From Drosophila miranda (lineage: Eukaryota; Arthropoda; Insecta; Diptera; Drosophilidae): 64,000 bases of DNA. The first letter of the stretch is position 1, and each line of letters opens with the position of its first letter. The stretch is from NCBI RefSeq assembly GCF_003369915.1, contig NW_022881614.1, positions 25,336,336 to 25,400,335 of the forward strand, read 5' to 3'. Below the pieces are notes generated by a model that did not search any database, was not told the DNA's origin, and was given only the letters and a program-made list of their open reading frames with translations. Below are positions 33,549-47,092 of this stretch, in pieces. Both the position numbers and the translations under genes were made by a program.

Positions 33549-36006
33549 GAAAACGCTACGGTTCGCCGCTTCTGCCAGCAGGTCTGTGCCCTTAGAGGCA
33601 GACGCAGGCAGTAGCCCCCAGAGCCCCATGCCCCATCCCACTGCAAGCAGCCGTTAATTGAATTCTACCATTTATTATTCTGTTTGGTTGTTAGTAAATC
33701 GTTTTTAAGGAAACAGTCAAATTACGCAGAAAAAACATCATAAGCCACAAAAACAGAACCAGAAACCGAAACAATAAGAACAGCAGGCCAGGCCTAACTG
33801 CTGTGGTCGTCGATAAGAAACGAAACCCCGAAACTCGAGCAAGAGGAAACGATTGTAAAATTTTAAATGCACCTCTTCACAAACAAAAACAAAAGTAAGA
33901 GAAAGTTATAAATTTTTAATAGAAATGTAAAAAAAAAAACTGTTGTAAAGTAATCAAAAAAGAAAAACAAAATGAAATGAAATGAAAAATATTTTCAACA
34001 AAAAAATTGCAAAAACGTACAATGAAAATGTGAAAAAACTAAAAAATGCGAAGTAAATATGTAGATGGTTGTTGCTATAGACTTAATAAGAACAATCAGA
34101 GGAAAATCCATAAAGAGACGGTAGCAACAACAACATTTTATATATGTATACATACAAATTCATTCATGAACAACCACACATAGATGATATACCCTATGGC
34201 GCCCACTCTCAAACGGGCGGGATACTGATAGACATAAATCGAAGTAGAGGAAGAATAATTGTAAAATTGTCAAGTCCCTTAACTCTATGATATATATTGT
34301 TTTGTCACATCTAAACCTAAATCTACAACAAGAGGTTCTTCAGTTAGTTCTCATCGTTTACTGTACTTTAATTTTTAAAATGTGCCGACAAAGCCACAAA
34401 AATCAATCCATGCCTGATCTTATATTCAACGTATACTACTACACTACGTTCTTGTTTTTTAATATTTTTACAATTATTTACTAAAATGGGAATATGCATT
34501 GGACTCCAACTCCAACCTAAGATTGTCAGCCCTGTAATCGTCATCCCTTGTAGAGATAGAGATAATGGTGTGAGATCAGAGTATGCAGTATGCAGTAGAG
34601 AGTGTGGCAAAGAGTCGTAGCAATTATCTATATATAAATATATAAAAATTGTATTTCTAAATATAAATACGTAATTTGTAAATCAAATCGGTGTTGATTG
34701 TGGCCGTCGGAGTGCAACTGGAGCGGATGGAGGCAGTGGAAGATAGTGAACAGCGCCAGTTAGGACTATCTTGAAGGTTATTGCAGCAGTACTGTCGCCC
34801 CTCTCTCTCACGCACCCACTGCAGCAGCGAGCAAATCCCAACTTTATTAGTTTATATTATACATACATTATATATATATACACATAAATAGCAACCAGAA
34901 CATTCATTGTATTTACGCACGTTAAATTGTATTTTGAATTAAACTGAATTGAAGCATCATTCGAGACGGGACGGGGATCTGATCTAAAGGAAAGCAAACC
35001 AGGCTGATAATAATGGAAGGACATACCATACTCGTTGAGGATCAGGGCGGGAGGCGGAGGCAGCCCCAAGTTATAGGCTAAAACGGATATGATTATGAAC
35101 ATGCTACGGAATTCGATTCTGATGTACATATATGATGTATGTATGTATTTATTTAGCTGTGCACACACACGCATATTCATTAACAAAACTGCGACACAAG
35201 AAATATTGATATCCGAATCCACTAAAATTGAAATAAGTAACATTATCAATTAAGAATATTCATATATACATTGATATATATATACGTACATATATATAAA
35301 TGAATAAAAATGTATAAACTGTAAAATTATAAAAAATCCAATCATGCGTTTGAGAAATCTTCCCCTATGCTTAAGCTTTTCACCGTTACCAATGAGGTAC
35401 CATTTGTGTGTGTATCTGCATCTGTATCTGTGTGTGGTGTGCATGGTGAGGTGCTGGCGGCCCCCATTTAAAAAAGCTCATTTGTAGGAGCAAAAGGGCG
35501 TCCGGGGACCCTTCTCCACCCACTATACCTTGTACATATGTAGTCCATTTCCGCACCCGCAGGCTTACATAAGCTGGCCCCCATATACATATGTACATAC
35601 ACCCCCTTCTCGAAGAACAAGTCATCGCTCGAGGGGCATCTGTTGGTGGTGGGGAGCATTTGGGTTAAGTAAACAGAGCCACAACGAAATGTCGGTAAAT
35701 GCACAGACCGTACACGAGCGAGAGAGCCAGCTACACAGAGAGCGAAAAACTAAAATGTGTCTGTTTATATATGTATGTATGTATGTATGTAAATATGTAC
35801 ATATATGTACATATGCCTTTGCAGAAGGCTATCTATTGTGTTGTATGTATATACTATGTGTTTGACACGAATTTAACATTAACTGAAATGCTGCAGTCAT
35901 CGCAGTCGTTTTCCCCATTATTACCCCCGCCTTGTCTTGTTTTGGCTGCCAATTCACATGAATTTGTCATAAGGCTGATAAAAGAGAAGAAAGCCAAGTG
36001 AAAAAT
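33549..36006 (+). other. Not1 3' UTR and downstream intergenic DNA
   Basis: AT-rich noncoding DNA following the Not1 stop. A-rich runs at 33700-34060 and several TGTAAATA-like words (possible Pumilio sites) fit a 3' UTR. A canonical AATAAA lies at 35303-35308; earlier weaker signals may be the ones used. Microsatellites of the TATG/TACATATG type occur at 35135-35150 and 35768-35810. No other gene was recognised. Confidence 0.5.
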
Positions 36007-37116
36007 AAACGAGGGGGAACGTTGGGAGTTGCAGCGGACACCGCAACTCTACAGTTATACCCGATACTAAGTCAGTATGGGTCTCCTCCGGCAGACGCCG
36101 CTAATATTGAACGACACGACAAAGAGTGCGTGCGAGAGAGACAGAAAATCAGTCTGAGCATGACGTCGGGGGCTGCGTAGCCAGTGCAAATTGATTTGTT
36201 CCTTTTGGCTATAAAAATGATCTGATCTGATCTGATCCAGATTCAGCAATCTGATAGATATGATCATTATCTATGATTCTGCGCTTTTAGTTTTCTCGTA
36301 TCCTCAATATTGTGGATGCAACAGATTTTCGTTCTTTGTGGGGGCGGAAGGGGGTGGGGCGAAATTTTGAGATATACGTTTTAAAGTGAGAACTAACAGG
36401 AGTGCGGATACCAAATTTGGTTACTCTAGCCTTAATAGTCTCTGGGATTTGTGAATATCCCCAGATTTTCATCCTTTGCGGTGGCGGAAGGGGGTGTGGC
36501 GAAATTTTGAAACTAACTCGTGTCGGTCCGATATATGAGGAGTGTGGATACCAAATTTGGTTGCTCTAGCTTTTATAGTCTCTGAGATCTAGGCGCTAAT
36601 GTTTTACTCTAAGCAAAGCCGCCTATGCTACGTGTGTGTTAGAGAGAGACAGGGCGAGAAAAAATGAAATTGTTTTCTTGATGCTGGCTATAATAATAAT
36701 ACGATCTTATTCAAATTCTGCAGTCTAAAAGATATGGTCATTCTCTATGATTCTGCGTTTTTGGTTTTCTCGTATCTTTAAAATTGTGGATGCCACAGAT
36801 TTTCGTCCTTTGTGAGGGCGGAAGTGGGCGGGGCGAAGTTTTGAAATATTTTTGTAGCAGTGACATATCACAGAAGTCTGGATCCAAAACATCATTGCTC
36901 TAGCGCTTATAGTCTTTGAGCACTAGGCGCTAATAGGGACGGACAGACGGACAGACAGACATGGCTCAATCGACTCGGCTATTGATGCTGATCAAGAATA
37001 TATGTATTCATATACTTTATGGGGTCGGAAACGATTCCTTCTGGACGTTACACACATCCACTTTTACCACAAATCTAATATACCCCAATACTCATTTTGA
37101 GTATCGGGTATAAAAA
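36007..37116 (-). mobile_element. Helitron (INE-1/DINE-1 type), left member of head-to-head pair
   Basis: Full-length reverse copy: the AACGAGGGGGAACG end is at 36007 and the GAGTATCGGGTATA end at 37116. Terminal hairpin, three internal repeats and GGAC/AGAC tetranucleotides (36938-36960) are all present. It is separated by only about 16 bp from the next, opposite copy. Confidence 0.88.
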
Positions 37117-37132
37117 TGACCAAAGAGTTGAG

Positions 37133-38244
37133 TTTTTATACCCGATACTCAAAATGAGTATTGGGGTATATTAGATTTGTGGTAAAAGTGGATGTGTGTA
37201 ACGTCCAGAAGGAATCGTTTCCGACCCCATAAAGTATATATATTCTTGATCAGCATCAATAGCCGAGTCGATTGAGCCCTGTCTGTCTGTCCGTCCGTCC
37301 GTCTGTCCGTCTGTCCGTCCCCTTCAGCGCCTAGTGCTCAAAGACTATAAGAGCTAGAGCAACGATGTTTTGGATCCAGACTTCTGTGATATGTCACTGC
37401 TACAAAAATATTTCAAAACTTCGCCCCGCCCACTTCCGCCCCCACAAAGGACGAAAATCTGTGGCATCCACAATTTTAAAGATATGAGAAAACCAAAAAC
37501 GTAGAATTGTAGAGAACGACCATATCTTTAAGACTGCGGAATCTGAATTGGATCGTATCATTATTATAGCCAGCATCAAGAAAACAATTTCATTTTTTCT
37601 CGCCCTGTCTCTCTCTAACACACACGTAGCATAGGCGGCTTTGCTTAGAGTAAAACATTAGCGCCTAGATCTCAGAGACTACAAAAGCTAGAGCAACCAA
37701 ATTTGGTATCCACACTCCTCATATATCGGACCGAGACGAGTTTGTTTCAAAATTTCGCCACACCCCCTTCCGCCCCCGCAAAGGACGAAAATCTGGGGAT
37801 ATTCAAAAATCTCAGAGACTATTAAGGCTAGAGTAACCAAATTTGGTATCCGCACTCCTGTTAGATCTTACTATAAAACGTGTATCTCAAAATTTCGCCC
37901 CACCCCCTTCCGCCCACACAAAGGACGAAAATCTGTTGCATCCACAATATTGCACATTCGAAAAAACTAAAAACGCAGAATCATAGATAATGACCATATC
38001 TATCAGATTGCTGAATCTGGATCAGATCAGATCATTTTTATAGCCAATAGGAACAAATCAATTTGCAGTGGCTACGCAGCGCACGACTTCACGCTCAGAC
38101 TGATTTTCTGGCTCTCTCGCACGCACTCTTTGTCGTGTCGTTTAATATTAGCGGCGTCTACTGAGGAGAGCCATACTGACTTAGTATCGGGTATAACCGT
38201 AGAGTTGTGGTGTCCGCAGCAACTCACAACGCTCCCCCTCGTTT
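37133..38244 (+). mobile_element. Helitron (INE-1/DINE-1 type), right member of head-to-head pair
   Basis: Full-length forward copy from TATACCCGATACTC to CCCCCTCGTTT. The CTGT/CCGT tract lies at 37278-37322. With the preceding copy it forms an inverted repeat of about 1.1-kb arms with their 5' ends facing. Confidence 0.88.
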
Positions 38245-40134
38245 GTAGCTGTGTTACCGTTTGGCAACCACTATGGCAAGGGCGCACGGGGGGCAACGGC
38301 AGAGGCACGAAAAATATTAATTTGGCACACTTAAGCGCAGCGCAGAAGCTGACGCAAACGCCAACGCCAAACGCCCCTGCTGCCTGGCCTGGCTACAAGG
38401 CTACAACAGCTACAGCTACAAAGACTAAGCCTGCCGTGTACATGGCCATTTGAACGTGCTTAGTAGTGCGCGCGCGCGCGAAGAGAGAGAGCCGGGTTTC
38501 GTTAAAAAGCTCTCGGTCCAACACAGTCACGTGTTCGGCCTGTTGTATCTGCTGCCGCTGCATGTGTGTGGGCTAGCGTGTGCGTGTATATTTAAAAGCT
38601 TCTTTTTGCGGCTGAGTCAGAGTCAGCAGCAGCGCCATTAGTTGGAGCATATTTGGTTTTTCTGCTTCTTCTCTGATTTTTGTAGCCCCTCAGATACACA
38701 CACACACGGCCACGGACACACATACACTGCTCAAAAAAGAGTTGTACTATACATAACTCTTCGTTTAGCCTCCCTGTTCGATTTGTCGCTTCTGAAATGT
38801 TTGCGCAGACCAAGAACCAGACCCCAACGCTCCGCTCAACCACAACTAGATTTCTTTTTCGCTTCTTTTAAGTTGCACTTCCTCCAGAACCAACACACAC
38901 ACACACAAAGATATAGTTGTGACCTAGTTTTCTAGGCCTGCACCGACACCAACCCAACCGTCTTGTTATCGGGCGCTCTTGGCTTTCTGCTTTCACACAG
39001 CTCGAATGCAGTGTATGTACTGCTTCTGCAGTGAGTCTTCCACTAGCCAAACCCTCTGATTATGTCCAGTTTGGGCCGGGACCAGCCTGCTCTCGGCTCA
39101 GAAAATTTAAACTAAATCTCGTTAAATTAAAAAGGCAACGGAAATTAAACCAAACAGAAAAAAAACCCATGGCGACACTAAGTGAAATCGGAAATAAAAT
39201 GAATTGGTCAAGCACTGTCGCTGCCAGATTATGCCTTGCTGAATGGTCTGCTTCTGGTGACCCCGACGCACACTTTCTCTTCCGCCCTAAGAGCACTCTA
39301 TAATCGTTGCATTGCAAGGTTTTCCTTACGAGTACCTACTGTCGGCGACCGCAGCACACATTAGCATTAGCTAAGCGCTGCATGGGGAATCTTCAAAGCT
39401 GCTTGGCTGATGTCGCTTGATGGAAAGCATAATTCAATCATCCAGGCACGGGCTGCTCTAGGGTGAAGCCACGCTGGGGCTGCACAAATGTCTAATTTAA
39501 GATGCGCCGCGCAGCTGCTGTTCTTGTTGTTATTCCAACCCAATTGCATTTGAGAAGCGCACAGGAACGGAAAGGGGGCTAGCTGCGAGGCGAAGGACCA
39601 GGCAAAATGCGATGGTAACTAGCTTGGCAACAGCAAAAACTGGAGCACATTTATGTATCCGAATGTGGCACACTGGAGTGTGGGGGTTTGGGATGGGGGT
39701 TCGTTCCTTTGGCATAGACAAGCATAAATTTCCTTAGATTAATAACGAAATAAAGATGCACAGATGGTGGGTTTTCCACCAGTCAGGCACAGACGCAGAC
39801 ACCTCCTCCAGGTTGGTTTTCCCATCTGACCAATTGGTTCTGTCGTTGAGTGAGTGAGTGAGTGACTGGGTGACTAAGTGATTGACTGATTGAGGTTGAC
39901 TGCCAGTTTGCCGTTAATTGAATTCGCTTTCAGGTGGCACCCCCAGCCAGAGCCAGAGCCATAAACAGAGCCTCAGCTTCAGCAGGAAACTGCGCTGCTG
40001 GGTAGCTCGATGCATGTGGAGCATAACAGCCGATTGGCATTCGATTAGAAGGAATCGAACTACCCATCATGTACTCCCCTCCGACACTCCCCCTACCAAT
40101 CCCAGTTACAAAACTCATTTAACTCTGTTGCATT
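38245..40134. other. Intergenic DNA between Helitrons and alkaline phosphatase
   Basis: No convincing gene on either strand. It contains a GCGCGCGC run near 38470, a CA tract near 38697-38710, another at 38893-38907 and a GAGTGAGT run at 39848-39864. Open frames here (60-107 codons) lack domain-like texture. Confidence 0.55.
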
Positions 40135-41977
40135 TTAATTTAATTTCTTTCTGCAACACCTATGGCTGGATGTTGGCATACCTGCGGCCCGGGCCATCAT
40201 AGCGGCAATATTGGTCTGCTCGTAGTTGCCGCTAAAGTACTGAGCTAAAGGACCAGAGGCATAGACTGCCACATCCTCGCCACCGTGTGACTCAGAATCG
40301 AGCGGCACCATGCTGGGAAACTGGAAGTCCGTTTTATCCGTCAGCTTCTCGGTGAGGCGAGCCCTGCCGTCAGCCAGATTGAAGGCGCTCTTGTAGCCGG
40401 GACCATTGGCATAGGAAAGGATCGCATAGGGCAGATCATCGTCGGTATCGTCATCGGTCAGGCCGAAGATCTCCTGGTCGCGATACTATACAGGGGTACA
40501 GACAGGAGAGGATTGTGTTAGACGGAGCTCCCGTAACTCTGTTACAAAGAGACAAACACTCACCGGATACCCGTTGATGGACATGGTATGTGCGTGATCC
40601 GCGGTGACCACGATTAGAGTATCCTCGTCGGAGGTCATCTCGCGCGCCTTCTGCACAGCCCGCGCGAACTCGGCCGTGTCCTCGAGGGAGCGCCTGGCAT
40701 AGGTATCGTGGTGGGCCATGTCGATGCGGGCTCCCTCCACGAACAGAAAGAATCCCTTCTCGTTGCGCTGCAGCACCCGGATGGCCGCCTCCGTCAGCTC
40801 GGTCAGCGATGGATCCGCCAGCTGGCTGCGATTGCGTGCCCGGTCGCCGTCATAGGGCAGATGAGAGGTGGCAAAGAGACCCAGCAGATACTCGGTCTTG
40901 TCGAGATCCACGAGGCTGAGACCCTTCCGACTCCAGACATAGTTGGCCGAGGCATTGGCCGCCTGCTTGTCCGCCAGCCAGTCCTTGATGAGGTGCCGTC
41001 CGTCGATACGGTAGCCGGGATAGCCTTCCTCGTCGTTCACCGTGGTTTTGATGAACTGCTGGCGTCCGCCGCCGAGGATCACCTTCAGTGCCTTGCCCAC
41101 CTGCCCCTCCACCAGTTGACGAGCTATGTCCGGGGTCTGCTCGGAGTTGCACTGCCTGTTCGTCACCTCCCAGTCGTTCTCCCAGTTGCGGTCAGCGATG
41201 TGGGCATAGACGCCCGCTGGAGAAGCGTGTGTCACCCTGGCCGTGGTCACGAGGCCCGCATCCTTTCCCGCCTACTGCGCCCACTGGGCGATGCTCTCCA
41301 CCTGGTTCTCCTCCATGGCGGCGCCGTCGCAGCTGAAGCGCACTACGTTCGCATTGATGCCGATGGTGCCGTAGTTGCCCTTGACCCCACCCAGATAGGC
41401 GGTGGCAATGCAGGCCGAATCCGCCACCTGGCGATTGACGCAGTACGTCTTGGACAGGCCTGTGTAGGGGAACTGCTCGAAGTAGACCTTTTCGGCACTG
41501 TCGCCGAGCAGGTTCCTTGTGGCGGTTAAAGTGTGCACGGACATGCCGTCGCCCAGGAACATGATCACATTCTTGGCCGCGTTTGTGTGGGCCGCCTGCG
41601 TCTCGGCCAGCTTGGCGTGCAGGGTTTCCTGGGCCTTCTCCACCCAGTACGCGGTCTTCTGCTCCTCCACATATTTGATGGGATGCGGCTCACCGCTGCC
41701 CGATTTTCGTGGATGATCTACAAAAAGGAAAAGAGCTATAGGATCGCTGATTTTCGATTTCCCCAATGGAAGGCACAATAAATCCTGATGACATATCAGG
41801 GGGATTAGTAGTACGTTCTTATCACTCCGAATGGGTTGATAGCTGCTCCTTTGGACCTGTGATCAGAGTATGCTAGTCCAAGGACACCCCGTCTAAAATC
41901 TTACCTCTCTGGCCACTGGCACTTCCGCTCAGCCAGACAGCGACACCGACAAGCAGTAGAATCAATCGTTTGTCCAT
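40135..41977 (-). pseudogene. Alkaline phosphatase, secreted or GPI-type, with premature stop
   Basis: Minus-strand exons 41905-41977, 40564-41717 and 40135-40485 join in phase (525 sense-length codons). Exon 1 encodes a signal peptide (MDKRLILLLVGVAVWLSGS). Family motifs: metal-binding FLGDGM; nucleophile Ser in ADSACIATAYLGGVK; THASPAGVYAH; VEGARIDMAHHDTYA (Glu, Asp, His metal ligands); TADHAHTM; SHGGEDVAVYASGP. Every catalytic segment is still present, but codon 173 (41272-41274) is TAG between QWAQ and AGKDAGLV, where other family members have a sense codon. The stop removes most of the enzyme, so I class it as a recent pseudogene; readthrough or a sequencing error is the alternative. The C terminus after AQYFSGNYEQTN looks short and unusual. 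Confidence 0.85.
41272..41274 (-). other. Premature TAG in alkaline phosphatase
   Basis: The minus strand reads GCGCAG TAG GCGGGA. Downstream the same frame continues through the rest of the enzyme to the next donor, so this is a single nonsense change rather than a frameshift. Confidence 0.85.
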
Positions 41978-42733
41978 TCCGCTAATCCGAGTTACCTAAA
42001 AGCCGCACTTTCTTGGACTTGTGTGGAGGCCAGAATTTGGCATTCGACTAAAAGTGATGGCCAGAAGCAAACCAACATTGGTCAGGCCGCTGTGAGCCGT
42101 ATCGCCCAATTGGAAACGTAAATCTAATCAGCTGAACCAAAAGTAATCTAACGTCTAAATCAAGTCATCATTTATGGCTGGCCAAGAAATTCTCTGAATA
42201 CGATAGAGCGGTCCAATAACACGACCACAACCACTCACGTGCCTCGTCCGACTCTCCGTCTTTGTCTGAATCGCAATCTCATAACCACAGAGATGGTTAC
42301 GTAAAGAGTCCTTGTAACTGACAGTTCTCTGCATTATTTTCTGCACTTCTTCGATAAATTTTCTACACCTTCAAGGACTTCTCTAGTTCCATAATAAATA
42401 CTCGTGTATGGGGAAGCATTTCTGCAAATTGTCGGAGAAACTTTCTTTGGATAAAAGTTTACCTCTGCATCTGCGGCAGCTCCTTCCTACCCAAGAGTGG
42501 AAGTGGTAGTGGCAGTGGCAGTGGCAGAAAGCTGCCTTTTCCCTGACCTCTGCCAAATGATTGACTTGGGGCTTATTTGCCACACAAGATGCACGCAAAC
42601 ACACACAAGAAATATGTACATGTGTATGAAATAATTCTGTGAGTTGCATACTTTTGGGAATCAATTTAAAACCGAAACGAAACCAACAAATTCGCATTCA
42701 TTTTATTGCCAAATGGGTACAATTTTGATTCAG
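41978..42733. other. Spacer between alkaline phosphatase and odorant receptor pseudogene
   Basis: Noncoding DNA upstream of the alkaline phosphatase start and downstream of the receptor stop. No motif of note beyond short GT- and GGCAGT-rich tracts (42500-42525). Confidence 0.5.
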
Positions 42734-44109
42734 CTACAAGATGGTCTTGGCCAGCGCCACAATGGAGCCCGTAAATTTGATGACCTGCAAAGGTTTGGGG
42801 CACAGATGAGGAAACAAACAGCGAACTGTAATACCCACCGCAGTAAAGACCGGCAGGCAAGGCGTAAAGAAGGGCACTGCAACGGTGATGGGTCGCTGGG
42901 CACGTAGCCCGATCCCGCCTCGCCCACGGAGAGGATCTGCAAAGAATTATCGATGAAATCGCAGCTAAAATTGGTGCCCACTCACCTCAGTGGACACCTC
43001 AGTGCCGCCATAGCAGTAGAGGAAAATGGCCGAGCAGACCGTGAACATGTACACCACATAGCGGATGATATTGTAGCCGGAATACTAAAAGATCGCTTAC
43101 GGTTCGACAGATACATAAAGAAACGAGTGGGGTAAGCTCACTAGGAGTATGTCTATGACACTGGTGGCTATCACAAAGCTGGCCGAAACAAAGTGCACAA
43201 AGGCCGGGGCCGCCATGATCCCTTAGAAGCGGCGGACAATCAGTGCAATCTCATTATGTCGATCGACAATGTTGGCCAGGCGCCGACAGCACAGATCGCA
43301 GTCCCTGGGGCTGGGATCTGGGGGCGTCAAGTGTGGTCTATGGAAATTTTTGGTCTTACGATTATACCCACTTTTAACAAACTGAAGGGAATCGCTCACG
43401 TCCAATTGGAGGACCCGCAGTAGGAAGGCTATATAGAGGGTATAACCGAAGAAGAAGCCATCGGTGCCGGCGAAGGCGTAGACGGTCACCTGTCCGCTCC
43501 AGGTGGAGTACAGATAGAACAGCGGAAACCAGGGCATCCGATGGGCGAATTCCGGGAACCTAAGGAATCGCAGATTGAAGGATTAGTACTCCGAATCCCT
43601 GGGGGGTTGGGAGTACCCACAGCATGCGGAAGGGCATATCAAACTTAAAGTCAGCCAGGCCCCGCGCCCACATCTCCCACAGGGAGCGCAGAACGAAGGC
43701 ATAGGTCGTGATACTGCCCAGGGTGAAGACGAGCATCCCAAAGCGAGTGGCCATGAGGTGGTAGCTCCTTCGCGCCCCATTTGATCGGCCATTGCCTCGT
43801 CCAGCCTGCTCCTCGGTAAGCAATCGGTAAGCAGCCCAGCTTGAAGAGGGTCGTCAGGCTGCAGGCCAGCAGGCAGAAGGCATCCATCGCGTCCACGGGA
43901 CTGATCCGTAGATAGTGCCAGCCGAACACGAGCTCCGCCTGGCAGCAGTGGGCCAGGTTCACAAAGTTGAACACCAGCCAGGCCAAGGAGATCCAAGACT
44001 GCGACTTCGCCTCTCCGAATATGAGACCCAGGAGGCCAAACGAGTACCTGGTCACGAAGAACAAGTGCTTCTCCAGCGGATAGTTGCGGTCTAGGAATCG
44101 CGGATACAT
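42734..44109 (-). pseudogene. Or45b: Seven-transmembrane odorant receptor, Or45b-like, degenerate
   Basis: Insect odorant receptor (ligand-gated cation channel with Orco). The start [19 protein letters not shown] and the end [15 protein letters not shown] match what I recall of D. melanogaster Or45b. Recognisable pieces, in order on the minus strand: the first 92 codons to TTLFKLG (43834); a deletion with frameshift near 43810-43833; [19 protein letters not shown]; an intron near 43560-43622 with doubtful phase; [19 protein letters not shown]; a TAA stop in RRF*GIMAA (near 43222); [16 protein letters not shown]; then an exon near 42940 with an internal deletion and frameshift that joins LSVGEAG to the end block. 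At least three independent lesions: clearly dead. Confidence 0.88.
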
Positions 44110-47092
44110 GACTCTAGGCTCTATGCAATGTCCTGCCAGAGCAGCCCTCCTTTATACCCTTCGATTTGGTTACGTTACGCTAATTGCTTAATTATTGTTT
44201 TGAGAAGACGACACCGGGCCAGCTGGCCCGTGTTTAATAACAGGATTACCCTTTATAGAGCCTTCAATTGAGTGGGCGACAGACCCCACACGCCTCCAGC
44301 AATTACATATGTATATCATTATAGGGCTGAGACAACAGTGACCGATTGAATGGTGGTAATTGCTTTTGTCAGTGTCGCTTTTTCCCAGCGAGTAAATGGG
44401 TTTTGCATTTATGATCCTATTATCCTATAAAGCCTAAAATTAAATTACAAATATTTATTCGTTTCCTTGAACTATCAGTGTAGTATTCGTAGCATTCGTA
44501 TATCGTTCAGCATAAATGGTTGGCAAAGTATTCGCCAGTATTCGTCTTCCAGTTAAATCTTGATACCTTTTTTCTTTTCAGCATAAATTCCCCTACATTT
44601 CTGTATTCCGTATTCTTCTTTAGGGGAAGTTTGTTGAACTCCCGATGAACTCGGGGCACCGCATTCGAATTTCAAATCAGCTCCGCGATGTGGGTCAAGC
44701 CAGATCCACATAAAACATTCTTCTCCGGCAAGCCATTTCCATATGGTTTGCCACAGATTTATGTTGATGCATGCAACTCGGATGGATATATCGCTTTTAA
44801 TTGAGTTATACTATGGGATCACGGTGCGTATGAGCAATCAGAGTGTGCCTCGGCATTCAGTTTGCATTGATTTCCATGGCAGAAGTTTTGATTACATTTT
44901 GGCAAGCAGCTGGATGGAGCAGGGGTGGGAGTTTAAATTGGAAGCTCATTTAAGTTCATCCTCTGCAGCGCCGACCGACCCCCCCTCTCCCAGTGGAAAC
45001 ATGTACCCTGAAATGGCGCCCAGGCTGATATCATCGCATCCATCCCCAAACTCCCAAAAAAAGAAGCAGCAACAGCAGTGGGGGGAAGGGTAACCACCCC
45101 CAAGCAGCAAGGCAACAAAGGTGACCCCGACACACCCTGTTGTTGGGGTAAGCAACCCCGCAGTAAGGAGAGCAGAGCCAAGGGAAACTGAAAGCTTTTC
45201 ACTAGAAGCCCTAAGCCAGGGAGAACATTTTCTTTTCGCACTTCTTCTCTTTCTCTGTTGGAGTGGAACCTGATCCTGCATGGGGGTCCGAGGAGGGGTA
45301 GCCACAGCAAGTGGAAAATCAAGGAGTGCCAGCTGGAAGCGAGGAAAGGAGGCCATCGTGTCACCGAGTCGCCAAAAACAGTTGCAGAACCCGACCGAAA
45401 AAACCCGTTTTACCACTCAACACAGGCACACACCGACGAGCACCATGGCGCTCTGTGCTTGTGCCCCACTTTCGGGTGTCGTTGTGGAAAATGGATTCGA
45501 GTTTTCCCAGTTTCGATGGGCCCCTCTCCTCCCCTCCCTCCAGCCGGGTGAAAGGTGCAGCGGGCCAGAGGGAGCAGAGCTGGTTGGAGCTCTGTGAAAC
45601 AGGTTGATTTTCCTGCTGACGCTGTTGGCCATTAGCCAAATGGGATTTCACACGCTTCCTGCCCCCGGTCGGAGGTTTTCGGCTCCGATGCGTTTGCCGC
45701 ACGTCATGGCCCAGTTGGATGGTCGGGGATATGGACAGGCTGTGCATCTCGACATCATTATTGCCATCATTGTCAGCGGGGGGCGCCCGGCGCCTGATTA
45801 ATTATTAAAGCACCACTCGGCCTGCTTCCTGACAACTTGCTCAGGATGTCCACACTGAATTGTATTTGCTATTCATCTCCGATTCGAATGAAAAGCACAA
45901 GGGACATCATGGCATCTCAATGGGCAGGCTTCAAGAAATCAAGAAATGATGGTTCAGAAACCTCGTTAGTGTTTGCATAAGAGATAGATAGATAGACTTC
46001 CCATCAAGGAAGAGTTTAAGTAGATATTTCCAGGAAGCACTCTTTAGTACCAGGAACTATAAGGATAACAGCTGGATCTTCGCGTTATGGCATTCCCATA
46101 GTGTATCCACTGTGTCGGCATTCTTTCCGTGGTTATCTATCTATCCATTGGCTGCTTTTTCCTAGCCTTTGTTAATTCACAAAGCGGCGTTAATTATAAT
46201 TAAAAAGAAGCAAACTACTAAGCATGTACATATGTCTATATAGCAGCCATATCTGTATCTATATGCCTGCGAACAAGTACCATGTACATATATATTTAAG
46301 TGCACATATGTGTTGTATATATCCCCGTTCACATGGCCACAGATCGAGCGTGACACAATACAATTTGTGGCGCTTTGTTCTAAGCGCTCGAAACTCTTCG
46401 CTTCTAGCCCCACCTTATCCCAGGCCACAGGCTACACGCCCCAGAACCCCAACCGCCCCTCCCCACGTTCTAGCCTTTGGACAGACGTGACACAAGCTAA
46501 ATTGTTTTAAATTTTGTTGAATCGCCTTCTCACTGCTCTGCTGGGCTGAGGATAAATTGAAACCGCTTGGCATGTCGCAAACCATGTGGCATACTCGCAG
46601 CCGTGCGGTCGAGGAACGTGGTTAGCTTAGCCAGAGATCTTTAAACTAATGGACTGCGGCACAAACCAGCCAGTGCGGTCAAAAGTTACACATACGATGA
46701 CAGTCATCTGAGAGGAAAGCGGGAAAGAACCCCCACTTCTGTCAGACGCATCTGATTAATGGCAATACATTTGCAACACGATGAGGCATTAGCAAACATT
46801 TCCACCCAATCAATTGGGGTTGAGGGGCAGCAGGGCTATTTACAGAATCAATCATTTAGTATATTTCGTCAAAACACCTTCCCACGCCTGTGCCACTCGC
46901 AAAGTCATGAATAGTGATGACATCCCCTGACAGCAATTAGATCTATTATATCCATTCATGGGACTGTAAAGTACAGAGTAAATGAGTATATTTTTGGCTC
47001 TATATGTTTCTGGGACAACTAGTCCCTTTGTTATTTAGATATTCACAGACATAAAAGTTTTATCATAGAAACGATCGCTCTGCAAGCCTCCT
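44110..47092. other. Intergenic DNA
   Basis: No supported gene. Several overlapping open frames at 44740-45750 on both strands are compositionally odd (Ser/Pro/Gly-rich) and mutually exclusive. ACATATG-type words are frequent at 46220-46320. Confidence 0.5.

Noticed and set aside
44940-45750. Overlapping open frames on both strands
   Set aside because: They are mutually exclusive, low-complexity, have no splice or promoter context and no recognisable domain.
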